DNA of 64,000 nt from Micromonospora echinospora (GTDB taxonomy: Bacteria > Actinomycetota > Actinomycetes > Mycobacteriales > Micromonosporaceae): positions 1,860,001 through 1,924,000 of the forward strand of contig NZ_JACHJC010000001.1 of NCBI RefSeq assembly GCF_014203425.1, written 5' to 3'. Below the pieces are notes generated by a model. It was not told the origin of the DNA and searched no databases. It saw only the letters and a program-made list of their open reading frames with translations. Below are positions 14,757-24,207 of the stretch, one piece after another. A program made the translations under genes and the position numbers. Positions within the stretch are counted from its first letter, which is position 1. Each line of letters opens with the position of its first letter.

Positions 14757-16228
14757 AGGGATCCACTTTCAAACGCTGCGGCTGCCGCGACAGCGTCACG
14801 GGCCGGCGACTGGGACGCTCCTGTCCCCAGCTTCGCCGGCCCGGCGGCGGCTGGTCCCGCACCCACGGGCACTGGCACTGGCAGATCGAAGTACCCGCCC
14901 GCGCCGACGGCACCCGCCGCCCACTCCGCCACGGCCCCTACGCCACCCAGGCCGACGCGGACGCCGTCCTGGACCGCATCCGCGCGGTGCTCGCCGTCCC
15001 CGACCCCACCGATCCGCACACCACCGTCAAGACCGGCGACCTCATCGAGGCCGCCGTTAAGACCAGCGCGCCCATCCCCACCCCGGAGCAGGTCCGGCGG
15101 GCGCTGCACCTGGACATCACCCCCACCGAGCTACCCACCATGGGGGCGTACCTGACCGACTGGCTCGCCGGTCGCAAGAACATCAAGACCGGCACCCTGC
15201 GCTCCTACGAAGGCCACATCCGGCTGTACCTCATCCCGCACCTCGGCCACCTACGCATCGACCGGCTCCGCCCCGGCCACATCGACGCCATGTACGACGC
15301 CATCGCCGAACGCAACACCACCATCGCCACCCTGCGCGCCAGCCGCGACCCCACCAAACGCGACCAAGTCAAGAACCAGCGGATCGTCGGCCCCAGAACC
15401 CTGCACGTCATCCACGCCACCCTGCGCAAAGCCCTCAACGACGCGATGCGCCGCCACCGCTACATCGACACCAACCCCGCCCTCATGATCGAACTACCAA
15501 CAGCCCAACCACCCAAGCCCACCATCTGGACCGACCAACGCATCCGCACCTGGCGCGACACCGGCAAGACCCCCAGCCCCGTCATGATCTGGACCCCCGA
15601 ACACACCGGCCGATTCCTCGACCACACCCACGACGCCAACGACCGGCTCTACGCCCTCTACCACCTCATCACCTTCACCGGCCTCCGCCGAGGCGAAGCC
15701 TGCGGCCTGCACTGGGACGACCTCGACCTCGACGCCCACACCCTCACCGTCCGCTGGCAACTCGTCCAACACGGCTGGGCCACCACCATCGACACCCCCA
15801 AAACCACCGACAGCGAAGCCACCGTCGCTCTCGACACCGAAACCGTCGCCGTCCTACGTGCGCACCGCATCCGGCAACACCGCGAACGACTCGCCGCCGG
15901 GACCGCCTGGACCACCACCGGACTCGTGTTCACCACGGCCACCGGTGGTCGGCTCCACCCTGCCAACGTCACGGACCACTTCCACCACCTCGCCACCCAA
16001 GCCGGGCTACCACCCATCCGACTTCACGACCTCCGCCACGGCACCGCGACCATGGGCCTCGCCGCCGGCGTCCACATGAAGATCATCTCCAACCGGCTCC
16101 GCCACTCCAGCCCCCACTTCACCGCCAAGTTCTACGGCGATGTCCTACCCGAACTGTCCCACGCCGCCGCCGAGGCCACTGCGGCCGTGGTGCCACGACG
16201 GCAGAGCAGCGGAGCGCAGACGGCATAG
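14753..16228 (+). CDS. int: Tyrosine site-specific integrase
   Basis: The protein has 491 residues. An N-terminal zinc-ribbon-like segment (C-G-C-R and R-S-C-P) and an AP2-like arm region are followed by a SAM-like core-binding domain (about 128-240) and the catalytic domain. Catalytic residues are R312 (T-G-L-R-R-G-E), H425 and R428 (H-D-L-R-H), H451 (L-R-H-S-S) and Y461 (F-Y-G-D), so the site is complete. It should recombine the 59-bp tRNA-Lys repeat. It lies about 10 kb from the right attachment site, whereas integrases of this class usually lie next to it. Confidence 0.95.
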   Translation: MKGSTFKRCGCRDSVTGRRLGRSCPQLRRPGGGWSRTHGHWHWQIEVPARADGTRRPLRHGPYATQADADAVLDRIRAVLAVPDPTDPHTTVKTGDLIEAAVKTSAPIPTPEQVRRALHLDITPTELPTMGAYLTDWLAGRKNIKTGTLRSYEGHIRLYLIPHLGHLRIDRLRPGHIDAMYDAIAERNTTIATLRASRDPTKRDQVKNQRIVGPRTLHVIHATLRKALNDAMRRHRYIDTNPALMIELPTAQPPKPTIWTDQRIRTWRDTGKTPSPVMIWTPEHTGRFLDHTHDANDRLYALYHLITFTGLRRGEACGLHWDDLDLDAHTLTVRWQLVQHGWATTIDTPKTTDSEATVALDTETVAVLRAHRIRQHRERLAAGTAWTTTGLVFTTATGGRLHPANVTDHFHHLATQAGLPPIRLHDLRHGTATMGLAAGVHMKIISNRLRHSSPHFTAKFYGDVLPELSHAAAEATAAVVPRRQSSGAQTA

Positions 16229-16296
16229 GCTTTTGTGTCTTTCAACTGCCCGCGTTGTCGCTGGTCTAGTGGTCAATTCCTCGGTGAGCGATGCCG

Positions 16297-16947
16297 TTAG
16301 TCAATAACCCAGGCAATGGCTGCGGCGATGCGCTCGATCCAGTCGATGGCATCCGTGGCATCCGCATCGGTGATGCTGCGTCGCTGCTTGAGATCACCGT
16401 CGAGGAGGTCTGCCTCGTGGGCGATCTTGTTGCGGCGTTCGGTAATTGCCATGTACTGCTTTTTTAGAGTTTGCTCGGTCATCGCCGTCCGGCCGTGGTT
16501 CCACTCGTTGATCTGCACGGCGGCGCTTGCCCAGACGTTCTCCTCCGTCACAAGCTTGAGCGCCTCGCTAATCTTGCGAGGGTTCTGCAGGGAGGCGTTC
16601 GCCCATTTCGCCCGCACGTGATCAGAGACGGCGTCGGCGAGCGTGGTGGTGCTCTGGCGTATCTCCTCCACCTTTTCCAGCGGTAGCTCAAACTTGGTCA
16701 GCTGGTACGGCATGTTGGGGCTGTTCTGGCCAGCTAGGTCAGCCACGCGCCGGTACAACTCTTCATGGAACCAGTGGTCTATGGCGCTGACCGCCTGCAC
16801 CCACGCGGCGCGATAGAAGTCGCCGACGTCAAGGATGGGGGACTGAAACGCCGCCAGACTCCGTCCGGCGATGACCATCTTTCTGGCATACTCGATATTC
16901 ATTCGAAACGCTTGGAACTCCCGCGTCTTTGGATATCGATCTGCCAT
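16297..16947 (-). CDS. HEPN-domain protein linked to type I restriction
   Basis: The protein has 216 mostly alpha-helical residues. The HEPN ribonuclease motif R-x4-H is intact as R-N-K-I-A-H (R172-H177), followed by E-A-D-L-L and a final helix. The length and helix pattern fit the RiboL-PSP-HEPN type. The gene lies 75 bp downstream of hsdM on the same strand and so appears to be the last cistron of the restriction operon. HEPN proteins near restriction systems often act as RNA-cleaving abortive-infection effectors or toxins; that role is inferred. No partner nucleotidyltransferase antitoxin is present next to it. Confidence 0.8.
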   Translation of the reverse strand: MADRYPKTREFQAFRMNIEYARKMVIAGRSLAAFQSPILDVGDFYRAAWVQAVSAIDHWFHEELYRRVADLAGQNSPNMPYQLTKFELPLEKVEEIRQSTTTLADAVSDHVRAKWANASLQNPRKISEALKLVTEENVWASAAVQINEWNHGRTAMTEQTLKKQYMAITERRNKIAHEADLLDGDLKQRRSITDADATDAIDWIERIAAAIAWVID

Positions 16948-17022
16948 TCGATGCTCCCGTCACAGCGATTCACCTCGATCGAGTCTGCCGGCATGACGAG
17001 AGCGGCGCAAGTAGACTGTCAG

Positions 17023-18582
17023 TTAGTCGATCTCCGTCGGCTGGGGCGCGTCGCTGTCATCCGCGACCTCGCCACCGAGGGTCTCCGCGATGGCGGCAAA
17101 CTCGGCCAGCGCCGCCTGTAGGTCCTCAACGATCTCTTGGGCGATCACCGCAGGCGGGAGCAGGTCGTTGGCATCATCAAGCGCCGGATCCTTCATCCAG
17201 GTGATGTCGAGGTTGATCTTGTCGCGGGCGATGAGTTCGTCGTAGTCGAAGCATCGGAACCGCTCCGACTCCACTCGCTCGCTGCGGGGTTTGCCGGGTA
17301 GGTAGGCCACGACGAATTCGTCTAGGTCAACCCGGCGCAGCGGACGTTGCCTAAGGGTGAAGTGCTTGCCGGTGCGGAAGTCGTACACCCATAGCTTGGA
17401 GGTGTTGGGAGCACCTTCGGTGCGGGGCGGTCGCTTTTCGAAAAACAGCACGTTGGCCTTGACCCCACCGGCGTAGAAGATCCCGGTGGGCAAACGGAGA
17501 ATGGTGTGCAGGTCGAAATCGTCGACCAGGCGACGGCGTACCTTCTCGCCCGCGCCGCCCTCGAAGAGCACGTTGTCCGGCAGCACCACCGCCGCACGGC
17601 CGTTCATCGCCATAAGCGACATGATGTGCTGCAGGAAGTTGAGCTGCTTGTTTGTGGTGGTGGCGCGGAAGTCGTCCCGCTCGTAAGAGATGTCCTCCTT
17701 CTCGACCTTGCCGTCCGTACCGACAACGGTGATAGCGGATTTCTTGCCGAACGGCGGATTGGCGAGTACGAGAGAGGCGTGCCGTGAGGGCTTGTCGGCG
17801 AGGGCATCGCCGACGGTGATGAGCGAAGGGCCGTCGGCGTCACCGATGCCGTGCAGAAGCATGTTCATCGCCGCCAGGCGCGCGGTGCCGGTGACCAGCT
17901 CAGTGCCCCAGATCTTGCCTGCCCCGAGGGCCAGGCGCTGCTCACGGGAAAGATTCCGCATGTGGTTCTTACGGATGTAATGGTGAGCGGCGATGAGGAA
18001 GCCCCCCGTCCCGCAGGCGGGGTCGGTAATGGTGTCTTCCGGCCCGGGCTGCATCACGTCGACCATGGCGTCAATGAGTGCGCGAGGAGTGAAGTACTGG
18101 CCGGCCCCGGTCTTGGTGTCCTCGGCCCCTTTGGCCAGCAGGCCCTCGTAGGCATCGCCCTTGAGATCCGTTCCCTGGATTGTCCAGTCCTTCTTGCCGA
18201 TCAGATCGACGACTAGTTTCTCCAGGAGGGCGGGCTCGGTAATGCGGTTCTGTGCCTTGGCGAAGATCGTCCCCAGGGTCGTTCCGGGATTCTTGGCCAG
18301 CGCTGAGAGGATCTCGCGGTAGTGGACTTCGAGGTCGAGGCCCTTGAGGCGGACGAGTGACTTCCAGCTGTACTCGACTGGTACGACGGTTTTAGCCTCT
18401 TGTTCAGTGAACGGATCATCGGCGATCTCGTCGGCCATCTTGAGGAAGAGCAGATACGAGAGCTGCTCGACATATTCGATGGTCGAAAGGCCGTTGTCCC
18501 GCAATACGTTGCAGTAGTTCCAGAGTTTGGCGACCAGGGCATTGGTCTGAGCGTGCGCTTGGTCTGGGGGCGCGATGGTCAC
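17023..18582 (-). CDS. hsdM: Type I DNA methyltransferase subunit HsdM
   Basis: The protein has 519 residues. An N-terminal helical HsdM_N domain (L-W-N-Y-C-N-V-L-R-D-N-G, F-L-K-M-A-D-E) is followed by an N6-adenine methylase domain with G-Q-Y-F-T-P, motif I D-P-A-C-G-T-G-G-F and motif IV N-P-P-F, all intact. With HsdS it methylates adenine in the bipartite target and with HsdR it cleaves unmodified DNA. Start GTG 18582 overlaps the hsdS stop by GTGA. It is the third gene of the R-S-M-HEPN operon; the order R first is less common than M-S-R. Confidence 0.95.
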   Translation of the reverse strand: MTIAPPDQAHAQTNALVAKLWNYCNVLRDNGLSTIEYVEQLSYLLFLKMADEIADDPFTEQEAKTVVPVEYSWKSLVRLKGLDLEVHYREILSALAKNPGTTLGTIFAKAQNRITEPALLEKLVVDLIGKKDWTIQGTDLKGDAYEGLLAKGAEDTKTGAGQYFTPRALIDAMVDVMQPGPEDTITDPACGTGGFLIAAHHYIRKNHMRNLSREQRLALGAGKIWGTELVTGTARLAAMNMLLHGIGDADGPSLITVGDALADKPSRHASLVLANPPFGKKSAITVVGTDGKVEKEDISYERDDFRATTTNKQLNFLQHIMSLMAMNGRAAVVLPDNVLFEGGAGEKVRRRLVDDFDLHTILRLPTGIFYAGGVKANVLFFEKRPPRTEGAPNTSKLWVYDFRTGKHFTLRQRPLRRVDLDEFVVAYLPGKPRSERVESERFRCFDYDELIARDKINLDITWMKDPALDDANDLLPPAVIAQEIVEDLQAALAEFAAIAETLGGEVADDSDAPQPTEID

Positions 18583-20114
18583 AGCGGAAGCTCCTGCTGA
18601 ACGGCGTTTATGGGCCCAGGGGTTGACGGTCTGCGAGGCGGGAGTGGAGTGGCCTTCACAGCTGCGGTCCTGCCGGGGCGGCGAGTAGAGTTAGCGGCTT
18701 TTCCGCCTTTGGCCTCGTGCTCGGCGCGGCTCCGGTCGAGGAGTACGGAGGCTGGCTCGTCGTGGGGGTCCTGGTGGACCAGCTTGCCGGCAAACGCCCG
18801 CCTAAGAATCGCCTGCCGGAGATGCTGAGATCGTACTGAAATCAATGCCATCTGCGAGTTGAGGCGATCACTCGCTTCTAGCAGCTGGGCCGACTGCGCG
18901 ACGAGAGCCCGCTGCTCATCCATTGGTGGAATGGGCAGGGGCACCTCCCGGCACGTCGAGAGTGCAACATTGAACTGACCAGCGGTTGCCTTCGCTGTCT
19001 TCTTGAGCATGCCTAGCACGAATGGTGAACGAAGCGCGAGAGCTAGCCAATCAGGATCAACCTCGGGACCCGCGCGGAAGGCGACAATGGCCTGATTTAT
19101 GTTCCATTCTGGATAGTGATCCGGGACGATCGCGGTCTTCCCCAGGGGCGGACCAACGATATTGGTAAGGACATCTCCCGGTCGCACTCGTGATCTCTTC
19201 AGTAGTTTTTCATGCGTCTCGCGATCAACGTAGGTGGGCTTGTTTGTGAAATCTACTCGCCCATCCTGCGTGATGTTGTAAACCTTCAGGAAGGGGATAT
19301 CGCCGCTCCCGGCGTGCATCAATGGAGCCGCAGGTGTAGAGCCGCTGCAAATGAACTCACAGACATCGGAGGAACGGCGCCAGAACCATCCCTTGGGTAG
19401 GGAAGGTAAGGCACCGTAGTCGAAGCGTTTACTTTCGAAAGCCTCGAGGAAGTGGCGGCTGTCGTCGCTTGAGTCCGAGGCGGCTCTGATTGTCAAGGTT
19501 CCAAGGACTGTCCTGTCCAGTACGGAGGCGGTGAAGGGCTTAAGGCGCCGCTGTGCGCTCGCAGCCACCTTCATCACTGCGTCGAGACGGGAGAGATAGT
19601 CATCGAGGGTCTCGACGATGCGATGCTGCTCCGGTGTGGGCGGGACTGCAATAACGGTCTCGAGTAGCTTGTTCGTAGCTACACTGGCTTGATTCACATG
19701 ATTGTTGAGAACCTTCTGAAAATAACCGCTCATCCAGAGCCAATGAAGCTGGGACGCCAAGAATCCAGGAACTATTCCGTCCGGAGGGCGCAGGCGGGTC
19801 ATGTGGTTCGAGTAGCCGACGGGCTGCTTTATCTGGACCAGTGTAGTTTTACCTACAAGTGCGGGGCTGTTTGTGTTATTGAACAGGATATCGCCTGACT
19901 GCACCCTGCGGTCTGAGTCATCAGCGACGTAGCGGACATCCGTGAGATCTAGTGCTCCGTGTCGATTTATGTTCATTGGGCGCAGGTGTAGGACGCCTTG
20001 TCCATCGCGATTATGTCTGCCGCTTGCAAAACCCGGACCCGCCTCCACGCCGAGCGCCGCTAGCGTTGTTTTAGCCCACCCTTCCGGCAGGCTCGCGTCA
20101 CTCAATGCCGTCAC
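18579..20114 (-). CDS. hsdS: Type I specificity subunit HsdS
   Basis: The protein has 511 residues with two target-recognition domains: one near the N-terminus (L-P-E-G-W-A-K-T-T-L to about 150) ending in the conserved P-P-T-P-E-Q-H-R-I-V helix region, and a second starting near L-P-K-G-W-F-W-R-R (about 240) and ending P-P-M-D-E-Q-R-A-L-V. A C-terminal tail R-R-A-F-A-G-K-L is typical. Two complete TRDs indicate a normal split recognition sequence. It overlaps hsdR and hsdM by 4 bp each. The DNA here is visibly richer in A+T than the surroundings, as is common for horizontally exchanged hsdS genes. Confidence 0.94.
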   Translation of the reverse strand: MTALSDASLPEGWAKTTLAALGVEAGPGFASGRHNRDGQGVLHLRPMNINRHGALDLTDVRYVADDSDRRVQSGDILFNNTNSPALVGKTTLVQIKQPVGYSNHMTRLRPPDGIVPGFLASQLHWLWMSGYFQKVLNNHVNQASVATNKLLETVIAVPPTPEQHRIVETLDDYLSRLDAVMKVAASAQRRLKPFTASVLDRTVLGTLTIRAASDSSDDSRHFLEAFESKRFDYGALPSLPKGWFWRRSSDVCEFICSGSTPAAPLMHAGSGDIPFLKVYNITQDGRVDFTNKPTYVDRETHEKLLKRSRVRPGDVLTNIVGPPLGKTAIVPDHYPEWNINQAIVAFRAGPEVDPDWLALALRSPFVLGMLKKTAKATAGQFNVALSTCREVPLPIPPMDEQRALVAQSAQLLEASDRLNSQMALISVRSQHLRQAILRRAFAGKLVHQDPHDEPASVLLDRSRAEHEAKGGKAANSTRRPGRTAAVKATPLPPRRPSTPGPINAVQQELPL

Positions 20115-23100
20115 GCTAACTCTCGATTCAACTCGTCCAACAAAGCCCGGACGTCCCGCCTTGGGAATGCATGCGCGAATCCTCGCCCACCACCACGGCC
20201 CTTGAAGGGTTCGGCGTTGAACTCGGCCGCGCTAATGCCGACATCACTTGCAACCACATCGCAGATTGAACGCAGCCACCACAATTGCTCGCCGGTGAAT
20301 TCCGCCCCCGCCTGCCGCTGTCGGAGCAGCCAGCCTTCGAAGCGCTGTTCTACCGTCTCCCGGTATGGTCGTAGTTCGTCGTCCACGCCCAGCTCGTACC
20401 GGATCAATGAGATCAGATCCGGAACGCCCGCTTCCCGACTGGGGGAGTGCGTGGCCGCGCCCAGGTCCTCGTAGTAGGTCCACAGCGCCTGCGGTGTCCA
20501 CGCGTAGTCTGGGCGGCGGATCTCTGCAACCAGTTCTTGCAGTGCGGCGTAGGTCTCTGCGGGCGACACTGACCGTGGGCTCGTTAAGGCGATACTGACG
20601 GCGGCGATGCGGTCGCGCTCCGTCTTCAGCAGCTGGCTCCACCGGCCGATCTGCTCGCGGGCCCGCTCCTCACGCGGGACCTCCTCGACATTTGTCACCT
20701 CCACGGGGGTGTACTCGTCGAACAGGTAATCCTTCTCCCGGCGGATCTCGATGATGTGCCGTCGTAGCTCGGGATGCTCGGTCAGAGGCGCGAGCGCGTC
20801 CTCGATTAGCTTCCGGGCTGCTGCCTGGCCGCCTTCCTCCCTGGCCCGCTCCTGCTGGTCAGGGTCAACTGCTGTGACGATGGCGCTGGCGATCTGGGAC
20901 AGGGTCCGCCCGCCGGCTGCTCGAGTCAACAGCTCGCGCTCCTCATTCGTCAGCTGCTGGTTGAGTCGCGCCAGCCGGCCGGCGAGGATTTCGGCCTCGC
21001 TAGAGCTGATCGACTTCGTACCGGCCTTGTCCAGCAGCTTTGCCAGCGAGACCTGCCGTTCACCCGCTGGCACCAGCGGCTTGGCGTCGACCAGCGGGGA
21101 CTCCGTGACGCCCACTGCGTCGATGAGCACGAAGCGGTCCTTGCGCACCGAGCCGTCAGCGTCCGGCGTGACCTCCTGCAGCTCTGTCGGATCGATGGTC
21201 CGGGCGCCGCGGCCCTTCATCTGTTCGAACAGCACGGCGCTACGTACCTCGCGTAGGAAGATCACGCACTCAAGTGCCTTGATGTCTGTACCCGTGGCGA
21301 TCATGTCGACGGTGACGGCGACCCGCAGCCGGGGTGAGGTCCGCAGCGCACGGATCAACTCGTCGGGGTTCTCACCGGCCTGGCGGCTCTTGTACGTGAT
21401 CTTCTTGGCGAAGTCGTCGCCCCGGCCGAAGACCTCCTTCACCAAGGCGAGGACGTCCTCGGCGTGGTCCTCGCCGACCGCGAAGATGAGGGTCTTTGGC
21501 AACTCGCTGCGGCCCGGGAACCAGCGCCGCCAGTTGTCCCGATAGGCCGTGAGGACCGCCCTGATCTCGTCGACCGCGACAACCGACCGGCCGATCTGTC
21601 CGGTGGTGTACGTGAAGTCGTCATCGAGCTCCTGGTAGCGCTGGCGCCGGGTCTTGCGGTCCCGGACCCGTACCGTTGTGCCGGCCTCAATGGTCGCGGT
21701 GCCCTTCTCGCGCAGATCGGTGCGCATCCGTACGACGTCGAAGTCGACGTTGACTCCGTCGGCTACCGCCTGGGGATAGGTGTACTCGGAAACGAGGTTG
21801 CGGCCGAAGAATCCGAGCGTCTGCAGCGTGGGGGTGGCGGTTAGGCCTACCAGGTGCGCGTCGAAGTACTCCAGCACGCCCCGCCATAGGCCGTAGATGG
21901 AGCGGTGGCACTCGTCTACGACGATCACATCGAAGGACTCAATCGGGACTTGCGGGTTGTAGGTGACCTCGATGGGCTGGTCGGTGGCGTATGTGTCCTC
22001 GTACGCCGTGCTGTCGTCGGCCTCGTCGGCCTGGTCATCGTCGGTAAGCGTCTCGCCGCGCAGCAGCGAGTACATCTTCTGAATGGTGCAAATGACGACC
22101 GATGAGGTGTCCTGCAGGCCCGTCGTCCCGAGCCGGTCGACGTTGTAGATGTCGGACAGCTTCCGCCCGTCGTCCGGTGTGGTGAACTTGCGGAACTCGT
22201 CGTACGCCTGCTTGCCCAGGTTGTTGCGGTCGACCAGGAACAGGACTCGGCGCGCCTTCGCGTACTTCAGCAGCCGATAAGTTTGCGCCACTGCCATGAA
22301 GGTCTTACCCGCACCCGTCGCCATCTGGATCAGTGCCCGCGGCCGATCCTCGGCCAGGGACTTCTCCAGACCGCTGATCGCGTCGATCTGGGCAAGGCGC
22401 AGCCCGTGCGGCTCCAGTACAGGCAACCGACGTAGCGCAGCCCGGAACGTCGAGGCCTTTGGTGTCTGGTCTGCGCGCTGCATCCACGCCGCGATCGTCT
22501 CGGGGCGGTGGAACCAGAACACCTCGCGAGAGCGGGCGTCAGGATCGAGGCGGTTGATGAAGTAGGTCTCGGTGCCCGTCGTTGCATAACGGAAGGCGAA
22601 GGGTTCGGTTTTGTGCCAGACGGCGAGGCTGTGCTCCTTGAGTACGCCGGCGGCGTACCGGTCGTTCTGTTCCACAGCGCTGGAGAGGTGGTCGCCCTCG
22701 CGCTTGGCCTCGACTACCCCGACAATCTTCCCATCGATATACAGCACGTAGTCGGCGCGGCCGGTGGCGACGGTAAATTCCCTAACCGCCACGCCTTGCG
22801 CCGCCATGGGGTTGACCTGGTTGCGGTCCTGGATGACCCAGCCCGACTTGCGTAGCATCTCATCGATGACCTTGCGCGCCTGCACCTCGTTAAGGGGTGC
22901 CGGCCGCTGCGCGCGGTGGACGATCGCCTCGCGACCCTTGGCGTCGACCGGCCGGGGCTGGCGCCGGGCAACCTCGTACTTCGTGTGCTGAGCGTTGCGC
23001 AGTTCCTCGATTTGCGCGGTCAGCTGCTCGACGCGGGCGAGTAGCTGCGTGCGGTTTGAGCCGGCGCTGGCGATCAGATTTTCGGCCTCGGCGCGCGCCT

Positions 23101-23671
23101 TCCGCTCGGCCTCCAACGCACTGGTGGACTCCGCCAGCCGCACACGGGCCTGAGTCAGGGCCTCGCGGTGGCCGCTCAGGGCCTCGCGCAGCTCGGCCAG
23201 CTCGGCCGGGTTTGTCACCTGAGCGTTGTCGCCAGGGTCAATGGGTGGGACGAACTCGGCGACCGTTCGGCGGCCCTCGATCGCGTCGTGGAACCACAGG
23301 CCGAGCTTGTAGCAGATGCGCACAGCGACCAGGGCGCGCGCGGTGTCAAACAAGTGCCGGTGAGCGGCCCGGTTACGGTCGCGACGCAGTTGTTCGAAGT
23401 CGTCGCGGATCTCGCTAACGAGGACGCCAGCTCTTGTGAGTGCGTTCAGACGGTCGACTTGGCGGTCACCCTCGACGCGCATCCCGATCCGGGTGACCAG
23501 CTCCTCGGCCAGAACCTCGCCGAACTGGCCGGCCTGAACCAGAGAGGAGTTCGGGTTACTAAAGACGGTTGCCTCGGCGAGGGCGCCGTAGATGGACAGC
23601 AGAGGCTGGTGCGGGTACAGCACCCCGAAGTTTGGTGACGCCTTCGCAAGGTCACGAAGTCGCTTGTCCAC
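20111..23671 (-). CDS. hsdR: Type I restriction subunit HsdR with N-terminal DUF4145-like domain
   Basis: The protein has 1186 residues. GTG 23671 behind GGGGAGGG is chosen as start over an upstream GTG. Residues 1-130 resemble DUF4145. A coiled coil (about 155-235) leads to the nuclease domain with A-D-Y-V-L and V-V-E-A-K-R-E-G (PD-ExK type). The SF2 motor follows: Walker A A-T-G-A-G-K-T, motif II D-E-C-H, and a helicase C-terminal part with T-G-T-D-I-K. The C-terminal region would contact HsdM. It is the first gene of the operon hsdR-hsdS-hsdM-HEPN. Confidence 0.94.
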   Translation of the reverse strand: MDKRLRDLAKASPNFGVLYPHQPLLSIYGALAEATVFSNPNSSLVQAGQFGEVLAEELVTRIGMRVEGDRQVDRLNALTRAGVLVSEIRDDFEQLRRDRNRAAHRHLFDTARALVAVRICYKLGLWFHDAIEGRRTVAEFVPPIDPGDNAQVTNPAELAELREALSGHREALTQARVRLAESTSALEAERKARAEAENLIASAGSNRTQLLARVEQLTAQIEELRNAQHTKYEVARRQPRPVDAKGREAIVHRAQRPAPLNEVQARKVIDEMLRKSGWVIQDRNQVNPMAAQGVAVREFTVATGRADYVLYIDGKIVGVVEAKREGDHLSSAVEQNDRYAAGVLKEHSLAVWHKTEPFAFRYATTGTETYFINRLDPDARSREVFWFHRPETIAAWMQRADQTPKASTFRAALRRLPVLEPHGLRLAQIDAISGLEKSLAEDRPRALIQMATGAGKTFMAVAQTYRLLKYAKARRVLFLVDRNNLGKQAYDEFRKFTTPDDGRKLSDIYNVDRLGTTGLQDTSSVVICTIQKMYSLLRGETLTDDDQADEADDSTAYEDTYATDQPIEVTYNPQVPIESFDVIVVDECHRSIYGLWRGVLEYFDAHLVGLTATPTLQTLGFFGRNLVSEYTYPQAVADGVNVDFDVVRMRTDLREKGTATIEAGTTVRVRDRKTRRQRYQELDDDFTYTTGQIGRSVVAVDEIRAVLTAYRDNWRRWFPGRSELPKTLIFAVGEDHAEDVLALVKEVFGRGDDFAKKITYKSRQAGENPDELIRALRTSPRLRVAVTVDMIATGTDIKALECVIFLREVRSAVLFEQMKGRGARTIDPTELQEVTPDADGSVRKDRFVLIDAVGVTESPLVDAKPLVPAGERQVSLAKLLDKAGTKSISSSEAEILAGRLARLNQQLTNEERELLTRAAGGRTLSQIASAIVTAVDPDQQERAREEGGQAAARKLIEDALAPLTEHPELRRHIIEIRREKDYLFDEYTPVEVTNVEEVPREERAREQIGRWSQLLKTERDRIAAVSIALTSPRSVSPAETYAALQELVAEIRRPDYAWTPQALWTYYEDLGAATHSPSREAGVPDLISLIRYELGVDDELRPYRETVEQRFEGWLLRQRQAGAEFTGEQLWWLRSICDVVASDVGISAAEFNAEPFKGRGGGRGFAHAFPRRDVRALLDELNRELA

Positions 23672-23819
23672 GCGCCCTCCCCGCTCTGTAGCAGAACCGG
23701 CCAAAGCTACCGGACTTGCCTCTGTGGGTCCTCCCCCGAAGGGTGTAGATCGTAGAACGCTCGACTCGATCTATGCGAACCGCGTGGACTTGGCCGCGTC
23801 CAGGGGAGAGTGAGCAACT

Positions 23820-23858
23820 GCGTATGCTCCTGCGCGCTTGACGCGCAGGAGCATACGC
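23820..23858. promoter_or_regulatory. Perfect 17-bp hairpin over the methylase promoter
   Basis: GCGTATGCTCCTGCGCG (23820-23836) and its exact complement (23842-23858) are separated by 5 bases. The -35 box TTGACG of the plus-strand promoter lies across the loop and right arm. It sits between two divergent restriction-modification operons, so an operator for a regulator, or a methylation-sensitive site, is more likely than a terminator. No T-run follows. Confidence 0.75.
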
Positions 23859-23867
23859 GCCTATAGT
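23838..23867 (+). promoter_or_regulatory. Promoter of the second methylase operon
   Basis: TTGACG (23838-23843) and TATAGT (23862-23867) with an 18-bp spacer are close to the bacterial consensus and unusually strong for this genome. The small ORF at 23900 follows 33 bp downstream with a GGAAGGGG site. Confidence 0.7.
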
Positions 23868-23899
23868 TTGAGTCATCTACTCGCGGAAGGGGTGCGCTC

Positions 23900-23989
23900 T
23901 TGGATGTGATCAGGTCCCAGGCTGTGCGGCACGTGGTTGGCGTCGTGTCTAGCGGCCGACACTTCCGACTGTCCGGCGGGCTCCGGTGA
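23900..23989 (+). CDS. Leader ORF of the methylase operon (29 aa)
   Basis: A TTG at 23900 follows GGAAGGGG by 7-8 bp and opens a 29-codon frame (M-D-V-I-R-S-Q-A-V-R-H-V-V-G-V-V) whose stop overlaps the next GTG as GTGA. It could be a leader peptide or the true start of translation in the operon. No homology is recognised. Confidence 0.35.
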   Translation: MDVIRSQAVRHVVGVVSSGRHFRLSGGLR

Positions 23990-24207
23990 TTATCAAGCCG
24001 TCGTCTGGCATGTTGGCCAGCGTGGTGGCGCCGGTTGGCACGGCGTTGGCCGACGCGCCGTGGTGGATGTTCGTCGGTACGGTCCTTATCGCACTGACGC
24101 ATCGGATACTGCCGCGGGAGTCGAAGGACTTGCTGAATCTCTGGCTGCGGATCATTTCGCGTCGGCAAGGCCTGAGGGGCAAGCAGGACAAGGGAGGGGA
24201 GACATGA
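23986..24207 (+). CDS. Small single-span membrane protein
   Basis: The protein has 73 residues from GTG 23986. One hydrophobic helix (about residues 9-36: M-L-A-S-V-V-A-P-V-G, W-W-M-F-V-G-T-V-L-I-A-L) is followed by a basic tail (R-R-Q-G-L-R-G-K-Q). It overlaps its neighbours on both sides (GTGA upstream, ATGA with the methylase), so it is part of the methylase operon. I do not recognise the family. A membrane protein in a modification operon may anchor the complex or sense phage entry; this is speculation. Confidence 0.6.
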   Translation: MIIKPSSGMLASVVAPVGTALADAPWWMFVGTVLIALTHRILPRESKDLLNLWLRIISRRQGLRGKQDKGGET

